Below are positions 16,790-25,905 of a DNA stretch of 55,287 nt, one piece after another; the stretch's first letter is position 1, and each line of letters begins with the position of its first letter. The translations under genes and the position numbers were made by a program. Source of the stretch: Anaeromassilibacillus sp. An172 (GTDB lineage: Bacteria; Bacillota; Clostridia; Oscillospirales; Acutalibacteraceae); assembly GCF_002160515.1 (NCBI RefSeq), contig NZ_NFKS01000019.1, forward strand, positions 1 to 55,287, written 5' to 3'. The notes under the pieces were generated by a model. It saw only the letters and a program-made list of their open reading frames with translations. It was not told the origin of the DNA and ran no database searches.

Positions 16790-18514
16790 TTGCTGAAGCT
16801 TGCACGATATTTAAAATATTATAAAATACAGGTGACAATAGGTCCGGTGTTTAAGCTCCTTGAAGCTGTGTTCGAGCTTATTGTACCGCTGATAATGGCT
16901 AATATAATAGATATAGGCGTAAAAAACGGCGATACAGGATATATTGCAAAACAGGGAGTTTTGCTGGTAATACTGGGAGTTACGGGACTTTTAAGCGCAC
17001 TTATCTGCCAGTACAGCGCATCCTTTGCATCTCAGGGAGTGGGAACAATACTGCGCCGTGATTTGTTTCACCATATAAATACCCTTTCCCATAAGGAAAT
17101 AGATATAATCGGCACGCCGTCACTTATCACAAGAATGACCAGCGACATAAATCAAATACAGCTTGCCGTTGCAATGCTTATAAGACTTGTTATACGTGCG
17201 CCCTTTTTGGTTGTGGGCGCAATGATAATGGCGTCAACTGTGAGCCTGAAGCTGTCTGTAATATTCTTCGGTGCGGCAGTGCTTATCGGACTTACCCTCT
17301 ATATTATAATGAGCAAAAGCGTTCCCTTTTTTAAAACTATACAGAAAAGACTGGATAGAATTTCCCTTATCTCAAGAGAAAATCTCCGTGGAAATAGGGT
17401 TATAAGAGCATTTGCAAGACAGGATGAAGAGGAAGAAAAGTTTTCAAAGGCGGCGCAGGAGCTTACAGACGCCAGTATTTCGGCGGGCAGAATTTCGGTT
17501 CTTTTAAGCCCTTTGACCTGTATAATAACAAATATCGCCATTGCCCTTATTATCTGGTTTGGCGGTATGAACGTAAATATCGGCGAGCTTTCACAGGGAG
17601 ATATAATTGCCCTTGTTAACTATATGACCCAGATAATGCTTGCAATGGTTGTGGTTGCGGACTTGGTGGTAATATTTACAAGAGCCTCCGCATCTGCTCA
17701 GAGAATTAACGAAATTTTTGAAACAAAAACCTCTGTGACAGAGGAGAAAGCAGAGAAAAATCCAACTGCTGAAAACGATAATGCAATAGAATTTAGAAAC
17801 GTAAGCTTTTCCTACGGCGAGGGGAAAGCATTGAAAAACGTGACCTTTTCTATTAAAAAGGGCGAAACTTTGGGAATTATCGGCGGAACCGGTTCCGGTA
17901 AATCCACATTTGTAAACCTTATCCCACGTTTTTACGACGCAACAAAAGGACAGGTGCTTGTAAACGGCGTTGACGTTAAAAAGTACGAAATAGAAACATT
18001 GAGAGAGAAAATCGGCGTTGTGGCTCAGAAAACCGTTTTGTTTAAGGGAAGCCTGAGAAAAAATATGCAGTGGGGCAAGGAAAAGGCAACTGACCAGGAA
18101 ATTATAAAAGCCTTAAAAATCGCCCAGTCCCGGGATTTTGTGGAGAAGCTTCCCGGAAAGCTTGACTTTGACGTGGCTCAGGGAGGAAAGAATTTCTCCG
18201 GTGGTCAACGACAAAGACTTACAATAGCGAGAGCCTTGGTTAAACAGCCGGATATACTTATCCTTGACGACAGCTTTTCGGCTCTTGACTTTGCCACCGA
18301 CGCAAATCTTAGAAAAGAGCTTAAAGAGCAGACAAGGGACATGACGGTGGTTATAGTTTCCCAGAGAGCTTCCACAATCAGGAACGCAGATAAAATAGTT
18401 GTTTTAGATGAGGGCGAGTGCGTCGGTATCGGTACTCATCAGGAGCTTTACAAAAACTGTTCAGAGTACAGGGAGATATGTCTGTCACAGCTCAGCGCAG
18501 AGGAGGCGGTTTGA
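16790..18514 (+). CDS. ABC exporter half-transporter, degenerate-site subunit
   Basis: A 574-residue fused membrane-ATPase half-transporter of the MdlB/LmrA type. Six membrane helices occupy ~1-310. The nucleotide-binding domain has Walker A GGTGSGKST, signature FSGGQRQR and Walker B ILILDDSFSALD. The catalytic glutamate after Walker B is Asp, as is common in the degenerate partner of heterodimeric exporters. TTG 16790 has GGGGGA upstream. Its TGA overlaps the ATG of the next half-transporter, so the two subunits are translationally coupled and probably form a heterodimer. The substrate cannot be predicted; lipids, peptides or drugs are all possible. Confidence 0.92.
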   Translation: MLKLARYLKYYKIQVTIGPVFKLLEAVFELIVPLIMANIIDIGVKNGDTGYIAKQGVLLVILGVTGLLSALICQYSASFASQGVGTILRRDLFHHINTLSHKEIDIIGTPSLITRMTSDINQIQLAVAMLIRLVIRAPFLVVGAMIMASTVSLKLSVIFFGAAVLIGLTLYIIMSKSVPFFKTIQKRLDRISLISRENLRGNRVIRAFARQDEEEEKFSKAAQELTDASISAGRISVLLSPLTCIITNIAIALIIWFGGMNVNIGELSQGDIIALVNYMTQIMLAMVVVADLVVIFTRASASAQRINEIFETKTSVTEEKAEKNPTAENDNAIEFRNVSFSYGEGKALKNVTFSIKKGETLGIIGGTGSGKSTFVNLIPRFYDATKGQVLVNGVDVKKYEIETLREKIGVVAQKTVLFKGSLRKNMQWGKEKATDQEIIKALKIAQSRDFVEKLPGKLDFDVAQGGKNFSGGQRQRLTIARALVKQPDILILDDSFSALDFATDANLRKELKEQTRDMTVVIVSQRASTIRNADKIVVLDEGECVGIGTHQELYKNCSEYREICLSQLSAEEAV

Positions 18515-20256
18515 TGAAAAAGAAAAAATCCTATTCAACAGTTAAAAGAATAGTTTTAGCCGCCGCCAAATACAAAAAATATGCGGTGATAGGCATTATC
18601 TGCGCATTTATAAGCGTGGGACTTACACTTTTGGGCCCGGTGCTCACCGGTAACGCTATCGACTGCATTATCGACAATGGACAGGTGGACTTTGAAACCA
18701 TTTCAAAAATTTTAATTGGCTTTATGCTCACAACTGCGGGTTCTGCGCTGTTTCAGTGGATTATGGGACTTTGCACAAATAAGCTTAGCTACTGCGCCGC
18801 AAGGGATTTAAGACAGCAGGTCTATTCAAAGTTCAATTCGGTTCCTTTAAGCTACATCGACGGCTCAAGCCACGGCGACCTTATAAACCGTGTTATAAAC
18901 GACGTTGACGCAGTGGGCGACGGTCTTTTGCAGTCGGTTACAAAGCTTTTTACAGGCGTTGTTACCATTGTTGCCACCCTTGTGTTTATGTTCGCAATAA
19001 ATGTTACCATAGCTTTGGCTGTAATGCTTTTGACCCCGGTGTCATTGTTTGTTGCGGCTTTTATCGGAAAATTTTCCGGAAGCAAGTTCAGAAAGCAACA
19101 GCTTTTACAGGGCGAAGTCAGCGCATATATAGAAGAAATGGTGGGAAACCAGCAGATTGTAAAGTCCTTTGCCTATGAAAAAAGGGCAGAACAGGAATTT
19201 GAAAGAAAAAATCAGGAGCTGTACAAGGTGGGACAAAAAGCCCAGTTTGCAGGAAGCCTTGCAAACCCCTCAACACGCTTTGTAAACGGACTTGTATACG
19301 CCGCCGCAGGAATTTTAGGAGCACTGTCTGCGGTAAACGGTGGACTTACAGTAGGTCAGATTTCCGTGTTCTTAACATATGCAAACCAGTACACAAAGCC
19401 CTTTAACGAAATAACCGGCGTTTTGACCCAGCTTCAAACCGCAATAGCTTCTGCAAAACGTGTTTTTGAGGTGCTGGACGAGCCAAACGAAACCGCCGAC
19501 AAGGAAAACGCAGTGACAATCGAAAGAGCCGACGGAAATATGGTTTTTGAAAATGTAAACTTTTCTTACCGTGAAAATCAGAAGCTTATAGAAAACTTTA
19601 ACCTTAAAGTAAAAAAAGGTCAGCGCATAGCCATTGTAGGCCCTACAGGCTGCGGCAAAACCACAATGATAAACCTTATTATGAGATTTTACGACGTGAA
19701 CAGCGGAGAAATTCGTCTTGATTCCGTTCCCATAAAGGACATAAAAAGAAACAGCCTGCGCCAAAACTTTGCAATGGTTTTGCAGGACAGCTGGCTGTTT
19801 AACGGAACGGTCAGGGAAAACCTCTGTTACGGAAATCCTGACGCCACGGAAGAAGAAATGATAAAGGCGGCAAAATCAGCTTACGCACACGGCTTTATCT
19901 CAAGACTTCCAAAGGGCTATGACACGGTGATAACCGAGGAAGGCTCCAACCTTTCCCAGGGAGAAAAACAGCTTTTGTGTATAGCCAGAGCAATGCTCAC
20001 CGATTCGCCTTTGCTTATTTTGGACGAAGCCACAAGCTCAATTGATACACTTACGGAACAGAGAGTTCAAAAGGCTTTCGCCAAAATGATGGAGGGCAAA
20101 ACAAGCTTCGTGGTAGCCCATAGACTTTCCACAATCAAGGAAGCCGACGTTATTCTTGTTATGAAAGACGGAAACATAATAGAACAGGGCAGACACGAAG
20201 ACCTGCTGAAAAAAGCAGGATTTTATTCAACACTTTATAACAGTCAGTTCAGCTGA
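18514..20256 (+). CDS. ABC exporter half-transporter, catalytically canonical subunit
   Basis: A 580-residue half-transporter, the second subunit of the heterodimer. Six membrane helices (~20-330) precede an ATPase domain with Walker A GPTGCGKTT, signature LSQGEKQLL and Walker B LLILDEATSSID, with the catalytic Glu intact. ATG 18514 overlaps the previous stop as TGATG, with GAGGAGG just upstream; an upstream in-frame ATG at 18418 lies inside the first subunit gene and is unlikely. The pairing of one degenerate and one canonical ATPase site matches the known BmrCD/TM287-288 arrangement. Confidence 0.93.
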   Translation: MKKKKSYSTVKRIVLAAAKYKKYAVIGIICAFISVGLTLLGPVLTGNAIDCIIDNGQVDFETISKILIGFMLTTAGSALFQWIMGLCTNKLSYCAARDLRQQVYSKFNSVPLSYIDGSSHGDLINRVINDVDAVGDGLLQSVTKLFTGVVTIVATLVFMFAINVTIALAVMLLTPVSLFVAAFIGKFSGSKFRKQQLLQGEVSAYIEEMVGNQQIVKSFAYEKRAEQEFERKNQELYKVGQKAQFAGSLANPSTRFVNGLVYAAAGILGALSAVNGGLTVGQISVFLTYANQYTKPFNEITGVLTQLQTAIASAKRVFEVLDEPNETADKENAVTIERADGNMVFENVNFSYRENQKLIENFNLKVKKGQRIAIVGPTGCGKTTMINLIMRFYDVNSGEIRLDSVPIKDIKRNSLRQNFAMVLQDSWLFNGTVRENLCYGNPDATEEEMIKAAKSAYAHGFISRLPKGYDTVITEEGSNLSQGEKQLLCIARAMLTDSPLLILDEATSSIDTLTEQRVQKAFAKMMEGKTSFVVAHRLSTIKEADVILVMKDGNIIEQGRHEDLLKKAGFYSTLYNSQFS

Positions 20257-20259
20257 TAT

Positions 20260-20295
20260 TTAAAAACAAAACCCCGTGAAAAATCACGGGGTTCG
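20260..20295 (-). terminator. Terminator between convergent genes, best oriented for the minus strand
   Basis: ACCCCGTGA (20271-20279) pairs perfectly with TCACGGGGT (20284-20292). On the minus strand it is followed by TTTGTTTTTA, a good U run; on the plus strand the tail is weaker. It probably ends the 20313-21218 gene and may help end the ABC operon. Confidence 0.75.
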
Positions 20296-20312
20296 GTATT
20301 TATATGGAAAAT

Positions 20313-21218
20313 TTAATTGCATTTTGTTCCGCAGATTCCGCAGTAGATATCGTCGTCGTTTAAGGGAGCGCCGCAGGATGGACAGGTTTTTGGTTTGTTA
20401 TAATTTTCTGTCTGAGTGAATGAGCTTTGACCGGTCGGATAATTGTATTTAGCAGTCTGCTTAAACTGCTGTGGGTTTTGCTGTGTGTACTGATTATACT
20501 GCTGAATGCTCTGCTGCTGATTGTTAAAGGAGTCGTTATACTGTGAATTTTGATATTGTGACTGATTAAACTGCTGATTTGAGCCGTATGTATATTGGGG
20601 GAAACTTGCCTGAGCCGCTTTATTGTACTTGTACGGGAAAGCTATCCAAATGCCCAGGAAGAAGTAGCTTACAAGATTAAGACACATTTCTATGTTGCTC
20701 TCAACTGTGTATTGCAAAGCTATAGAGCATATGATGTTACTGCCCACATAAAGCAAAAACAGAATTAAATAGATTATAAAGAAAACAATAGATAAGGGCT
20801 TGTTTTTACCGCTTAAACAAATGATTGAAAAAAGAAAAGCATAGATAGTGATAATTCCAAAGGCAACAGCATATAAGGTGTTTCCGTAAACGAAATCCTC
20901 GGAGGTATACCTTAAAAGCTCTGTAAAGTTTGATTTTATAATAAAGTTGTAAACATAGCTTGAGAGAGATGAAAGCTGTATAAGTATTGCCAAAGGAAGC
21001 ATAAAGCTTCTTGTGCGTGAGAAAAGCACAAGGGTCAGCAGTAAGAGGGATACAATAGAGGGAATCCAGTTGATACCATAGTTTTCAAAAAGAAAATCCA
21101 TAGGTATTCCCATATCGTTAATCTTGATAATCATGCTGCCGATTAAGTAGACCGTAAATAAAAACCAGCACAATACGGTTATTGCCGCAAACGGTAATTT
21201 AAGTTTTTGATTGTTCAT
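20313..21218 (-). CDS. Membrane protein with Q/N-rich linker and C-terminal zinc ribbon
   Basis: A 301-residue protein: about six membrane helices (~10-205), then a Gln/Asn/Tyr-rich linker (~210-275), then a double zinc-knuckle (CPSCGAP ... YCGICGTKC). Zinc ribbons of this type are common at the ends of otherwise unclassified Clostridia membrane proteins and may bind metal or partner proteins. The start ATG has AGGAGG upstream (reverse complement of CCTCCT near 21227). It is a lone minus-strand gene. No enzymatic motif is visible and I do not assign a function. Confidence 0.75.
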   Translation of the reverse strand: MNNQKLKLPFAAITVLCWFLFTVYLIGSMIIKINDMGIPMDFLFENYGINWIPSIVSLLLLTLVLFSRTRSFMLPLAILIQLSSLSSYVYNFIIKSNFTELLRYTSEDFVYGNTLYAVAFGIITIYAFLFSIICLSGKNKPLSIVFFIIYLILFLLYVGSNIICSIALQYTVESNIEMCLNLVSYFFLGIWIAFPYKYNKAAQASFPQYTYGSNQQFNQSQYQNSQYNDSFNNQQQSIQQYNQYTQQNPQQFKQTAKYNYPTGQSSFTQTENYNKPKTCPSCGAPLNDDDIYCGICGTKCN

Positions 21219-21361
21219 GTTTTTACCTCCTATAAAAAAGATTGTAATTTTATTTTATCATAACAATAGGACTAATGCACGTGTTTTGATAATTTTCTGT
21301 ATTTAATGTAGATAAGGGCGGTTTTTGTGGGAAATGGTGTGAATTTTGCAAACCAACCCCA

Positions 21362-21390
21362 TTGACAAAATATAGCTGAAATGAGATAAT
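21362..21390 (+). promoter_or_regulatory. Promoter of valS
   Basis: TTGACA (21362-21367), a 17-bp spacer and GATAAT (21385-21390). The transcript would carry a ~350-base leader made largely of hairpin array R6. I looked for a T-box (AGGGTGG-type motif) in this leader and did not find one. Confidence 0.7.
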
Positions 21391-21467
21391 AAAAAGTGTT
21401 TCAGTTTCGTGAAAAGGACTTTTATTGAATATAAAATCCCGATTGCGAAAAGATAAAAAGAAAAGTT

Positions 21468-21735
21468 AAATAAGAGTGAACCATTCCAAAGATTAAGTGG
21501 AAGGTCTCGCCCGCCTTGAAACGATGCTTATTTTTAAGTTGGAGCTTTACGAGGCGGAGATAAAAAACTCGCCCGACCTGTGCAGATGTTTATTTTTAAG
21601 ATAGACTTTTTGTATGTCGGAAATAAAAAAGTTAAATGAGAGCGAACCATTCCAAAGATTGCGGAAAAGGTCTCGCCCGACCTGAAATGAAGTTTATTTC
21701 AAAACAAAACCTTTGCAGGTCGGATATAAAAAATA
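21468..21735 (-). repeat. Hairpin array R6 in the valS leader (three units, two caps)
   Basis: Cap at about 21475 heads a CCGCCTTG unit and a CCGACCTG unit with a decayed right foot (TATGTCGG). A second cap at about 21641 heads a CCGACCTG/CAGGTCGG unit that ends about ten bases before the valS ribosome-binding site. Confidence 0.87.
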
Positions 21736-21749
21736 AAGGGGAGAAGAAA

Positions 21750-24371
21750 ATGGCTAAGGAGCTTGCTAAGGCTTATAATCCTCAGGAATTTGAGGATAGA
21801 ATATACGGCTTCTGGCTGAAAGGCAACTACTTTCACGCTGAAGTTGATAAGGATAAAAAACCATATACTATTGTGATGCCGCCTCCAAATATCACAGGTC
21901 AGCTTCACATGGGTCACGCATTGGATGAAACCTTGCAGGATATTTTGATTAGATATAAGAGAATGCAGGGATATTCAGCTTTGTGGCTTCCGGGTACTGA
22001 CCACGCTTCTATCGCTACCGAGGCAAAAATCGTTGAGGCTATGGCTAAAGAGGGCCTTACAAAAGAGGACTTGGGCAGAGAGAAGTTTTTGGAAAGAGCT
22101 TGGGACTGGAAGAAAGAATACGGCGGCAGAATCTGCGACCAGCTTAAAAAATTAGGCTCAAGCTGCGACTGGGAAAGAGAAAGATTTACCCTTGACGAGG
22201 GCTGTTCAAAGGCTGTTAAAGAGGTTTTTGTAAAGCTCTATGAAAAGGGACTTATTTACCGTGGCGAAAGAATAATCAACTGGTGTCCTCACTGCTGTAC
22301 TTCAATTTCCGACGCAGAGGTTGAATTTTCCGAGCAGGAGGGCAATTTCTGGCATATCAGATATCCGATTAAGGACAGCGACGAATATGTTGAGATAGCC
22401 ACCACAAGACCTGAAACACTTCTGGGCGATACAGCAGTTGCAGTAAACCCAAATGATGAAAGATATAAAAATATCGTTGGAAAAATGCTTATCCTCCCGA
22501 TTGTTGGCAGAGAAATTCCTGTTGTTGCCGACGATTATGTTGAGATGGATTTCGGAACAGGCTGTGTTAAGATTACACCTGCTCACGACCCTAATGACTT
22601 CGAGGTTGGTTTAAGACATAATCTGCCTGTTATAAATGTTATGGACGATACTGCCCATATGAACGAGAACGCAGGCAAATATCAGGGTATGGACAGATAC
22701 GAGTGCAGAAAAGCAATCGTTCACGACCTTGAAGAGGGCGGCTTCCTTGTTAAGATTGAGCCACACGTACACAATGTAGGTACCTGCTACCGCTGTAAGA
22801 CAACTGTTGAACCTAAGGTTTCAAAGCAGTGGTTTGTAAAGATGAAGCCTTTGGCAGAGCCTGCAATCGAGTGTGTTAAGGACGGAAGAACAAAGTTCAT
22901 CCCGGAAAGATTTGAAAAGATTTATTTCCACTGGATGGAAAATATTAAAGACTGGTGTATCTCCCGTCAGCTTTGGTGGGGTCATAGAATTCCTGCATGG
23001 TACTGCGCAGACTGCGGCGAGGTAATCGTTTCAAGAGAAGAGCCTCATACATGCCCTAAGTGCGGAAGTACAAAGCTTTCACAGGACGAGGATACATTGG
23101 ATACATGGTTCAGCTCTGCATTGTGGCCCTTCAGCACATTGGGCTGGCCTGATAAGACACCTGAGCTTGAGTATTTCTATCCCACAAATACACTTGTTAC
23201 AGGATACGACATTATCTTCTTCTGGGTTGCAAGAATGATTTTCTCAGCCTGCGAGCAGATGGGATGCCCTCCATATGATACAGTATTTATTCACGGTATC
23301 GTAAGAGATGAAAAGGGTATAAAGATGTCAAAATCTCTCGGAAACGGTATCGACCCGCTTAAGGTTATTGACCAGTACGGCGCAGACGCTTTGAGATTCT
23401 TCCTTGCAACAGGAAACTCACCGGGAAATGACATGAGATTCAGTGAAAAGCGTGTTGAGGCAAGCCGTAACTTTGCAAATAAGCTGTGGAACGCAAGCCG
23501 CTTTGTTCACATGAATATAGATGATTTCAATGTTGAGAACAAGCTCCCTGAAAAGCTTGAAACAGAGGACAAGTGGATTTTAAACGAGTTCAATAAGGTT
23601 ACAAAGGAAATCAACGAAAACCTTGAAAAGTTTGAATTGGGCGTTGCAGTTCAGAAGCTCTATGACTTTATCTGGGACTGCTACTGCGACTGGTATATCG
23701 AGCTTGCAAAGTCAAGACTCCAGTCCGACGAGCAGACAGCTCAGAACGCAAGACAGGTTCTCGTATGGGTTCTTGAAAAGACCTTGAGACTTCTCCATCC
23801 GTTTATGCCTTACATCACAGAGGAAATCTGGCAGACACTGCCTCACGAGGGCGAAACAATAATGCTTTCAAAGTACCCGGAGTACGACGAAAGCCTTGAC
23901 TTCCCACAGGCAGCCAAGGAAATGGAAAGCGTTATGGACGCAATAAAGGCAATCCGTAACCGCCGTCAGGAAATGAACGTTCCTCCGTCAAGAAAAGCAA
24001 AGGTATACATTGCCACAAAGCTCAGTGATGTATTTGCAAACGGCTCTAAGTTTATCTGCAAGCTGGCTTCCGCAAGCGAAGTTGAAATAGGCGAAAGCTT
24101 TGAAATCGAGGGCGCAGTAACAGTTGTTACCACCGACGCAAAGATTTATATCCCTATGGATGAGCTTGTAGACAAGGCAGCAGAGACCGCAAGACTTAAA
24201 AAGGAACTTGCCGCCACAGAAAAGCTTTTGGCTCAGTCCGAGGGTAAGCTCAACAATCAGGGCTTTATCTCAAAGGCTCCGGAAAAGGTTGTAGAAACCG
24301 TTAAACAGCAGGCAGCCCGTGAAAGAGAAAAAATAGCTCAGCTGAAAGCCGCTTTGGAAGCTCTTTTATAA
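21750..24371 (+). CDS. valS: Valyl-tRNA synthetase
   Basis: Class I aminoacyl-tRNA synthetase, 873 residues. Signatures are [15 protein letters not shown] (HIGH-type motif), a CP1 editing domain ([15 protein letters not shown] ... [13 protein letters not shown]), [17 protein letters not shown] with a small zinc module (CADCGE ... CPKCGS), KMSKSLGNG (KMSKS motif), the anticodon-binding domain and a C-terminal coiled-coil arm. It charges tRNA-Val and edits threonine. ATG 21750 is chosen since GGGGAGAAG lies just upstream and [19 protein letters not shown] is the normal N-terminus; the longer frame from 21636 runs through repeat array R6. The stop codon lies inside the TTTTATAACCG start of array R7. 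Confidence 0.97.
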   Translation: MAKELAKAYNPQEFEDRIYGFWLKGNYFHAEVDKDKKPYTIVMPPPNITGQLHMGHALDETLQDILIRYKRMQGYSALWLPGTDHASIATEAKIVEAMAKEGLTKEDLGREKFLERAWDWKKEYGGRICDQLKKLGSSCDWERERFTLDEGCSKAVKEVFVKLYEKGLIYRGERIINWCPHCCTSISDAEVEFSEQEGNFWHIRYPIKDSDEYVEIATTRPETLLGDTAVAVNPNDERYKNIVGKMLILPIVGREIPVVADDYVEMDFGTGCVKITPAHDPNDFEVGLRHNLPVINVMDDTAHMNENAGKYQGMDRYECRKAIVHDLEEGGFLVKIEPHVHNVGTCYRCKTTVEPKVSKQWFVKMKPLAEPAIECVKDGRTKFIPERFEKIYFHWMENIKDWCISRQLWWGHRIPAWYCADCGEVIVSREEPHTCPKCGSTKLSQDEDTLDTWFSSALWPFSTLGWPDKTPELEYFYPTNTLVTGYDIIFFWVARMIFSACEQMGCPPYDTVFIHGIVRDEKGIKMSKSLGNGIDPLKVIDQYGADALRFFLATGNSPGNDMRFSEKRVEASRNFANKLWNASRFVHMNIDDFNVENKLPEKLETEDKWILNEFNKVTKEINENLEKFELGVAVQKLYDFIWDCYCDWYIELAKSRLQSDEQTAQNARQVLVWVLEKTLRLLHPFMPYITEEIWQTLPHEGETIMLSKYPEYDESLDFPQAAKEMESVMDAIKAIRNRRQEMNVPPSRKAKVYIATKLSDVFANGSKFICKLASASEVEIGESFEIEGAVTVVTTDAKIYIPMDELVDKAAETARLKKELAATEKLLAQSEGKLNNQGFISKAPEKVVETVKQQAAREREKIAQLKAALEALL

Positions 24372-24426
24372 CCGACGGGGAAAAGTAAATTGGGAAATAA
24401 ACTCCCGTTTACCGTCGGGCGAGACG
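24365..24426 (+). repeat. Hairpin R7, single unit behind valS
   Basis: A single unit with feet CCGACGG (24373-24379) and CCGTCGG (24412-24418), followed by GCGAGACG, after which the cap is truncated. The unit begins inside the last valS codons: the stop TAA is part of TTTTATAACCG. Confidence 0.8.
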
Positions 24427-24440
24427 TTATTTTAAGAAAT

Positions 24441-24487
24441 AAAAATAGCTCTGTTACAGTTAAGTCTGTAGCAGAGCTATTTGATTA
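24441..24487. terminator. Long stem-loop, likely bidirectional terminator
   Basis: AAATAGCTCTG (24443-24453) pairs with CAGAGCTATTT (24472-24482), extended inward by TACAG/CTGTA with one G-U pair, a 17-bp stem. The minus-strand tail is TTTTATTT; the plus-strand tail is ATTTGATT. It separates valS from the convergent XRE gene. Confidence 0.7.
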
Positions 24488-24542
24488 TGAGGTTCAATAA
24501 AAAACAATCCATAGAATAATTTTCTTTTAAAGAATAATAAAA

Positions 24543-24577
24543 CATCCATGGTCAATTTAAAATGAACCGTGGATGTA
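24543..24577 (-). terminator. Terminator hairpin closing the R8 composite
   Basis: CATCCATGGT (24543-24552) pairs with ACCGTGGATG (24566-24575, one G-U pair). On the minus strand it is followed by a T-rich tail (TTTTATTATTC). With its flanks (24519 to about 24590) it is a near copy of 25687 to about 25758. Confidence 0.7.
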
Positions 24578-24603
24578 ATTGCAATAAGTTAAAAATAAAA
24601 GGT

Positions 24604-24763
24604 AATTGAGAGCGAACCATTCCAAAGATAGCGGAAAAGGTTTCGCCCGACCTGTGATGATGTTAATTTCCTTTGCTAACCTCAGCAGGTCGGAAATAAA
24701 AAACTCGACCGACCTGTGCAGATGTCAATTTCCATGCTAAACCCATGCAGGTCGGAGCCAAAA
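24604..24763 (-). repeat. Hairpin array R8 (two units plus cap) behind the XRE gene
   Basis: Cap GAGCGAACCATTCC at about 24608, then two CCGACCTG/CAGGTCGG units with different loops, joined by a CTCGACCG linker. On the minus strand the array starts immediately after the XRE stop codon. Confidence 0.87.
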
Positions 24764-25006
24764 CTATTTGATTTCTTGTTCGAGGTTGTCGAATATGTCG
24801 CTGTTAAAAAATTCCCTTATGGTTATTCCTAAACCGTCACAGATTTTCTTTATGGAAACAACGCCGGGGTTTTTGCTTTTATCGTTGAGCATACTGTATA
24901 TTGTGGAGGGGGAAACTCCGGAAATGTTAGCGAGGGCATTTACGGCAATATTGTTTTGACGGCAAAGTTCTAAAATTCTTTTTTCAACGGCTTCTTTTAT
25001 GTCCAT
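24764..25006 (-). CDS. XRE-family helix-turn-helix regulator
   Basis: An 80-residue single-domain DNA-binding protein. The HTH is clear: NNIAVNALANISGVSPSTIYSMLNDKSKNPGVVSIKKICDGLGITIREFF, with the recognition helix around SPSTIYSMLND. Translation starts at ATG 25006 with AAAGGTGA upstream. It is divergently transcribed from the SLOG-like gene across a 136-base gap that contains a perfect 12-bp inverted repeat, so it probably represses both promoters. It carries no sensor or peptidase domain; any signal would have to act on the DNA-binding domain or through the partner protein. Confidence 0.88.
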   Translation of the reverse strand: MDIKEAVEKRILELCRQNNIAVNALANISGVSPSTIYSMLNDKSKNPGVVSIKKICDGLGITIREFFNSDIFDNLEQEIK

Positions 25007-25051
25007 TTATTTCACCTTTTCTTGTTTTTTATTCTGAAATAAATGGTATAC

Positions 25052-25089
25052 AAATATGCGATAAATCGTGTGGGATATATCGCATATTT
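25052..25089. promoter_or_regulatory. Candidate operator between the XRE and SLOG genes
   Basis: AAATATGCGATA (25052-25063) and TATCGCATATTT (25078-25089) form a perfect 12-bp inverted repeat with a 14-base spacer. The right arm overlaps the -35 region of the plus-strand promoter whose extended -10 (TGTTATAAT) ends at 25108. A further related half site, ACGATATATC, lies near 25110. This is where the XRE protein would be expected to bind. Confidence 0.6.
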
Positions 25090-25142
25090 CAAGAAAATAT
25101 GTTATAATTACGATATATCCTATATATGAAAGGTTGTTTATC

Positions 25143-25580
25143 GTGATTTGTACTTTTTTTGGACATAGAGCAATACCGAAAAATATTGAAAATGAATTGC
25201 AGATAGTTTTAATAGATCTGATTAAGAATAAAGACGTTAATTTATTTTATGTAGGAAACAATGGAGATTTTGACGCATTGGTGCGAAAAGAATTAAATCT
25301 TTTAAAATCGACATTTCCACATATTAACTATTATGTTGTACTTGCTTATATGCCTAAAGAAAATAATATATTAAATACATATAATTTTTCAGATACAATT
25401 TATCCTGACGAGCTTGAATTTACTCCACCAAAATATGCAATAGACAAACGGAACAGGTGGATGTTAAATAAATCAGATTATGTGGTTACATATGTTAAAA
25501 CAACATTTGGCGGTGCGTATAAGTTTAAAAAGCTTGCTGAAAAGAAAGGAAAAACAGTAATAAATTTAGCCGATAAATAA
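25143..25580 (+). CDS. SLOG-fold nucleotide-binding-like protein (YpsA/DUF1273-related)
   Basis: A 145-residue protein beginning MICTFFGHR, followed by FYVGNNGDFDALVRKEL, YYVVLAYMP, RNRWMLNKSDYVVTYV, and GGAYKFKKLAEKKGKTVINL. This order matches the Rossmann-like SLOG superfamily, whose members bind nucleotides or nucleotide-derived ligands; YpsA-type relatives affect cell division in Bacillus, but the function here is unknown. GTG 25143 is chosen because homologues begin at MICTFFGHR; an upstream in-frame ATG at 25068 lies in the operator region. Base composition is more AT-rich than neighbouring genes. The divergent XRE gene and the operator suggest a regulated two-gene module. Confidence 0.72.
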   Translation: MICTFFGHRAIPKNIENELQIVLIDLIKNKDVNLFYVGNNGDFDALVRKELNLLKSTFPHINYYVVLAYMPKENNILNTYNFSDTIYPDELEFTPPKYAIDKRNRWMLNKSDYVVTYVKTTFGGAYKFKKLAEKKGKTVINLADK

Positions 25581-25690
25581 TTAGGATAGGGTTGAGCCGT
25601 CAATTAGATTTATCTTTGTAAACAGGCTTGGTTTTATCATAAACCTTACTGCTACCGTCCGCACATGATAGTGCGCCCCTACGGTGATTT
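25581..25690. other. Short spacer with small palindrome, no gene seen
   Basis: Between the SLOG gene and the R9 composite. It contains GCACATGATAGTGCGCCCC, a short hairpin resembling the GCACGTTGAATTGTGCGCCC stem in the transporter terminator at 45776-45803. No open frame or RNA gene is seen. Confidence 0.4.
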
Positions 25691-25708
25691 TCTTTTAAAG
25701 AATAATAA

Positions 25709-25745
25709 AATATCCACGGTCAAATTGAAATGAACCGTGGATGTA
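25709..25745 (-). terminator. Terminator hairpin closing the R9 composite
   Basis: ATCCACGGT (25712-25720) pairs perfectly with ACCGTGGAT (25734-25742); the minus-strand tail is TTTTATTATTC. It acts downstream of the 5S gene and its array, in addition to the 5S gene's own terminator. Confidence 0.65.
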
Positions 25746-25777
25746 ATTGCAATAGATTAAAAAATCAAACCCAACCG

Positions 25778-25868
25778 ATAGTGAGCTATTCCAAGGACTT
25801 AGAAAAAGGTTTAGCCCGACCTGAAACGACGTTTATTTCCTAAAATGACCTTTGCAGGTCGGAGATAA
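25778..25868 (-). repeat. Hairpin R9 (single unit plus cap) behind the 5S gene
   Basis: Cap variant GTGAGCTATTCC at about 25784, then a CCGACCTG/CAGGTCGG unit that ends next to the 5S terminator. As elsewhere, the array end faces the gene and the cap points away. Confidence 0.82.
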
Positions 25869-25871
25869 AAG

Positions 25872-25904
25872 AAAAACCGAACGCTTTTGCATTCGGTTTT
25901 TGTT
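25872..25904 (-). terminator. Intrinsic terminator of the 5S rRNA gene
   Basis: AAAAACCGAA pairs with TTCGGTTTTT across a short loop (about 25873-25901). Read on the minus strand it directly follows the 5S 3' end and ends in a T run. Confidence 0.88.
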
Positions 25905-25905
25905 G

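Noticed and set aside
21391-21749. T-box riboswitch before valS
   Set aside because: The leader lacks the T-box AGGGTGG-type sequence and specifier stem; it consists mainly of array R6.
24519-25758. Insertion sequence or prophage remnant around XRE/SLOG
   Set aside because: No transposase, integrase, phage structural gene or short target-site duplication is seen; only the composite repeats flank it.
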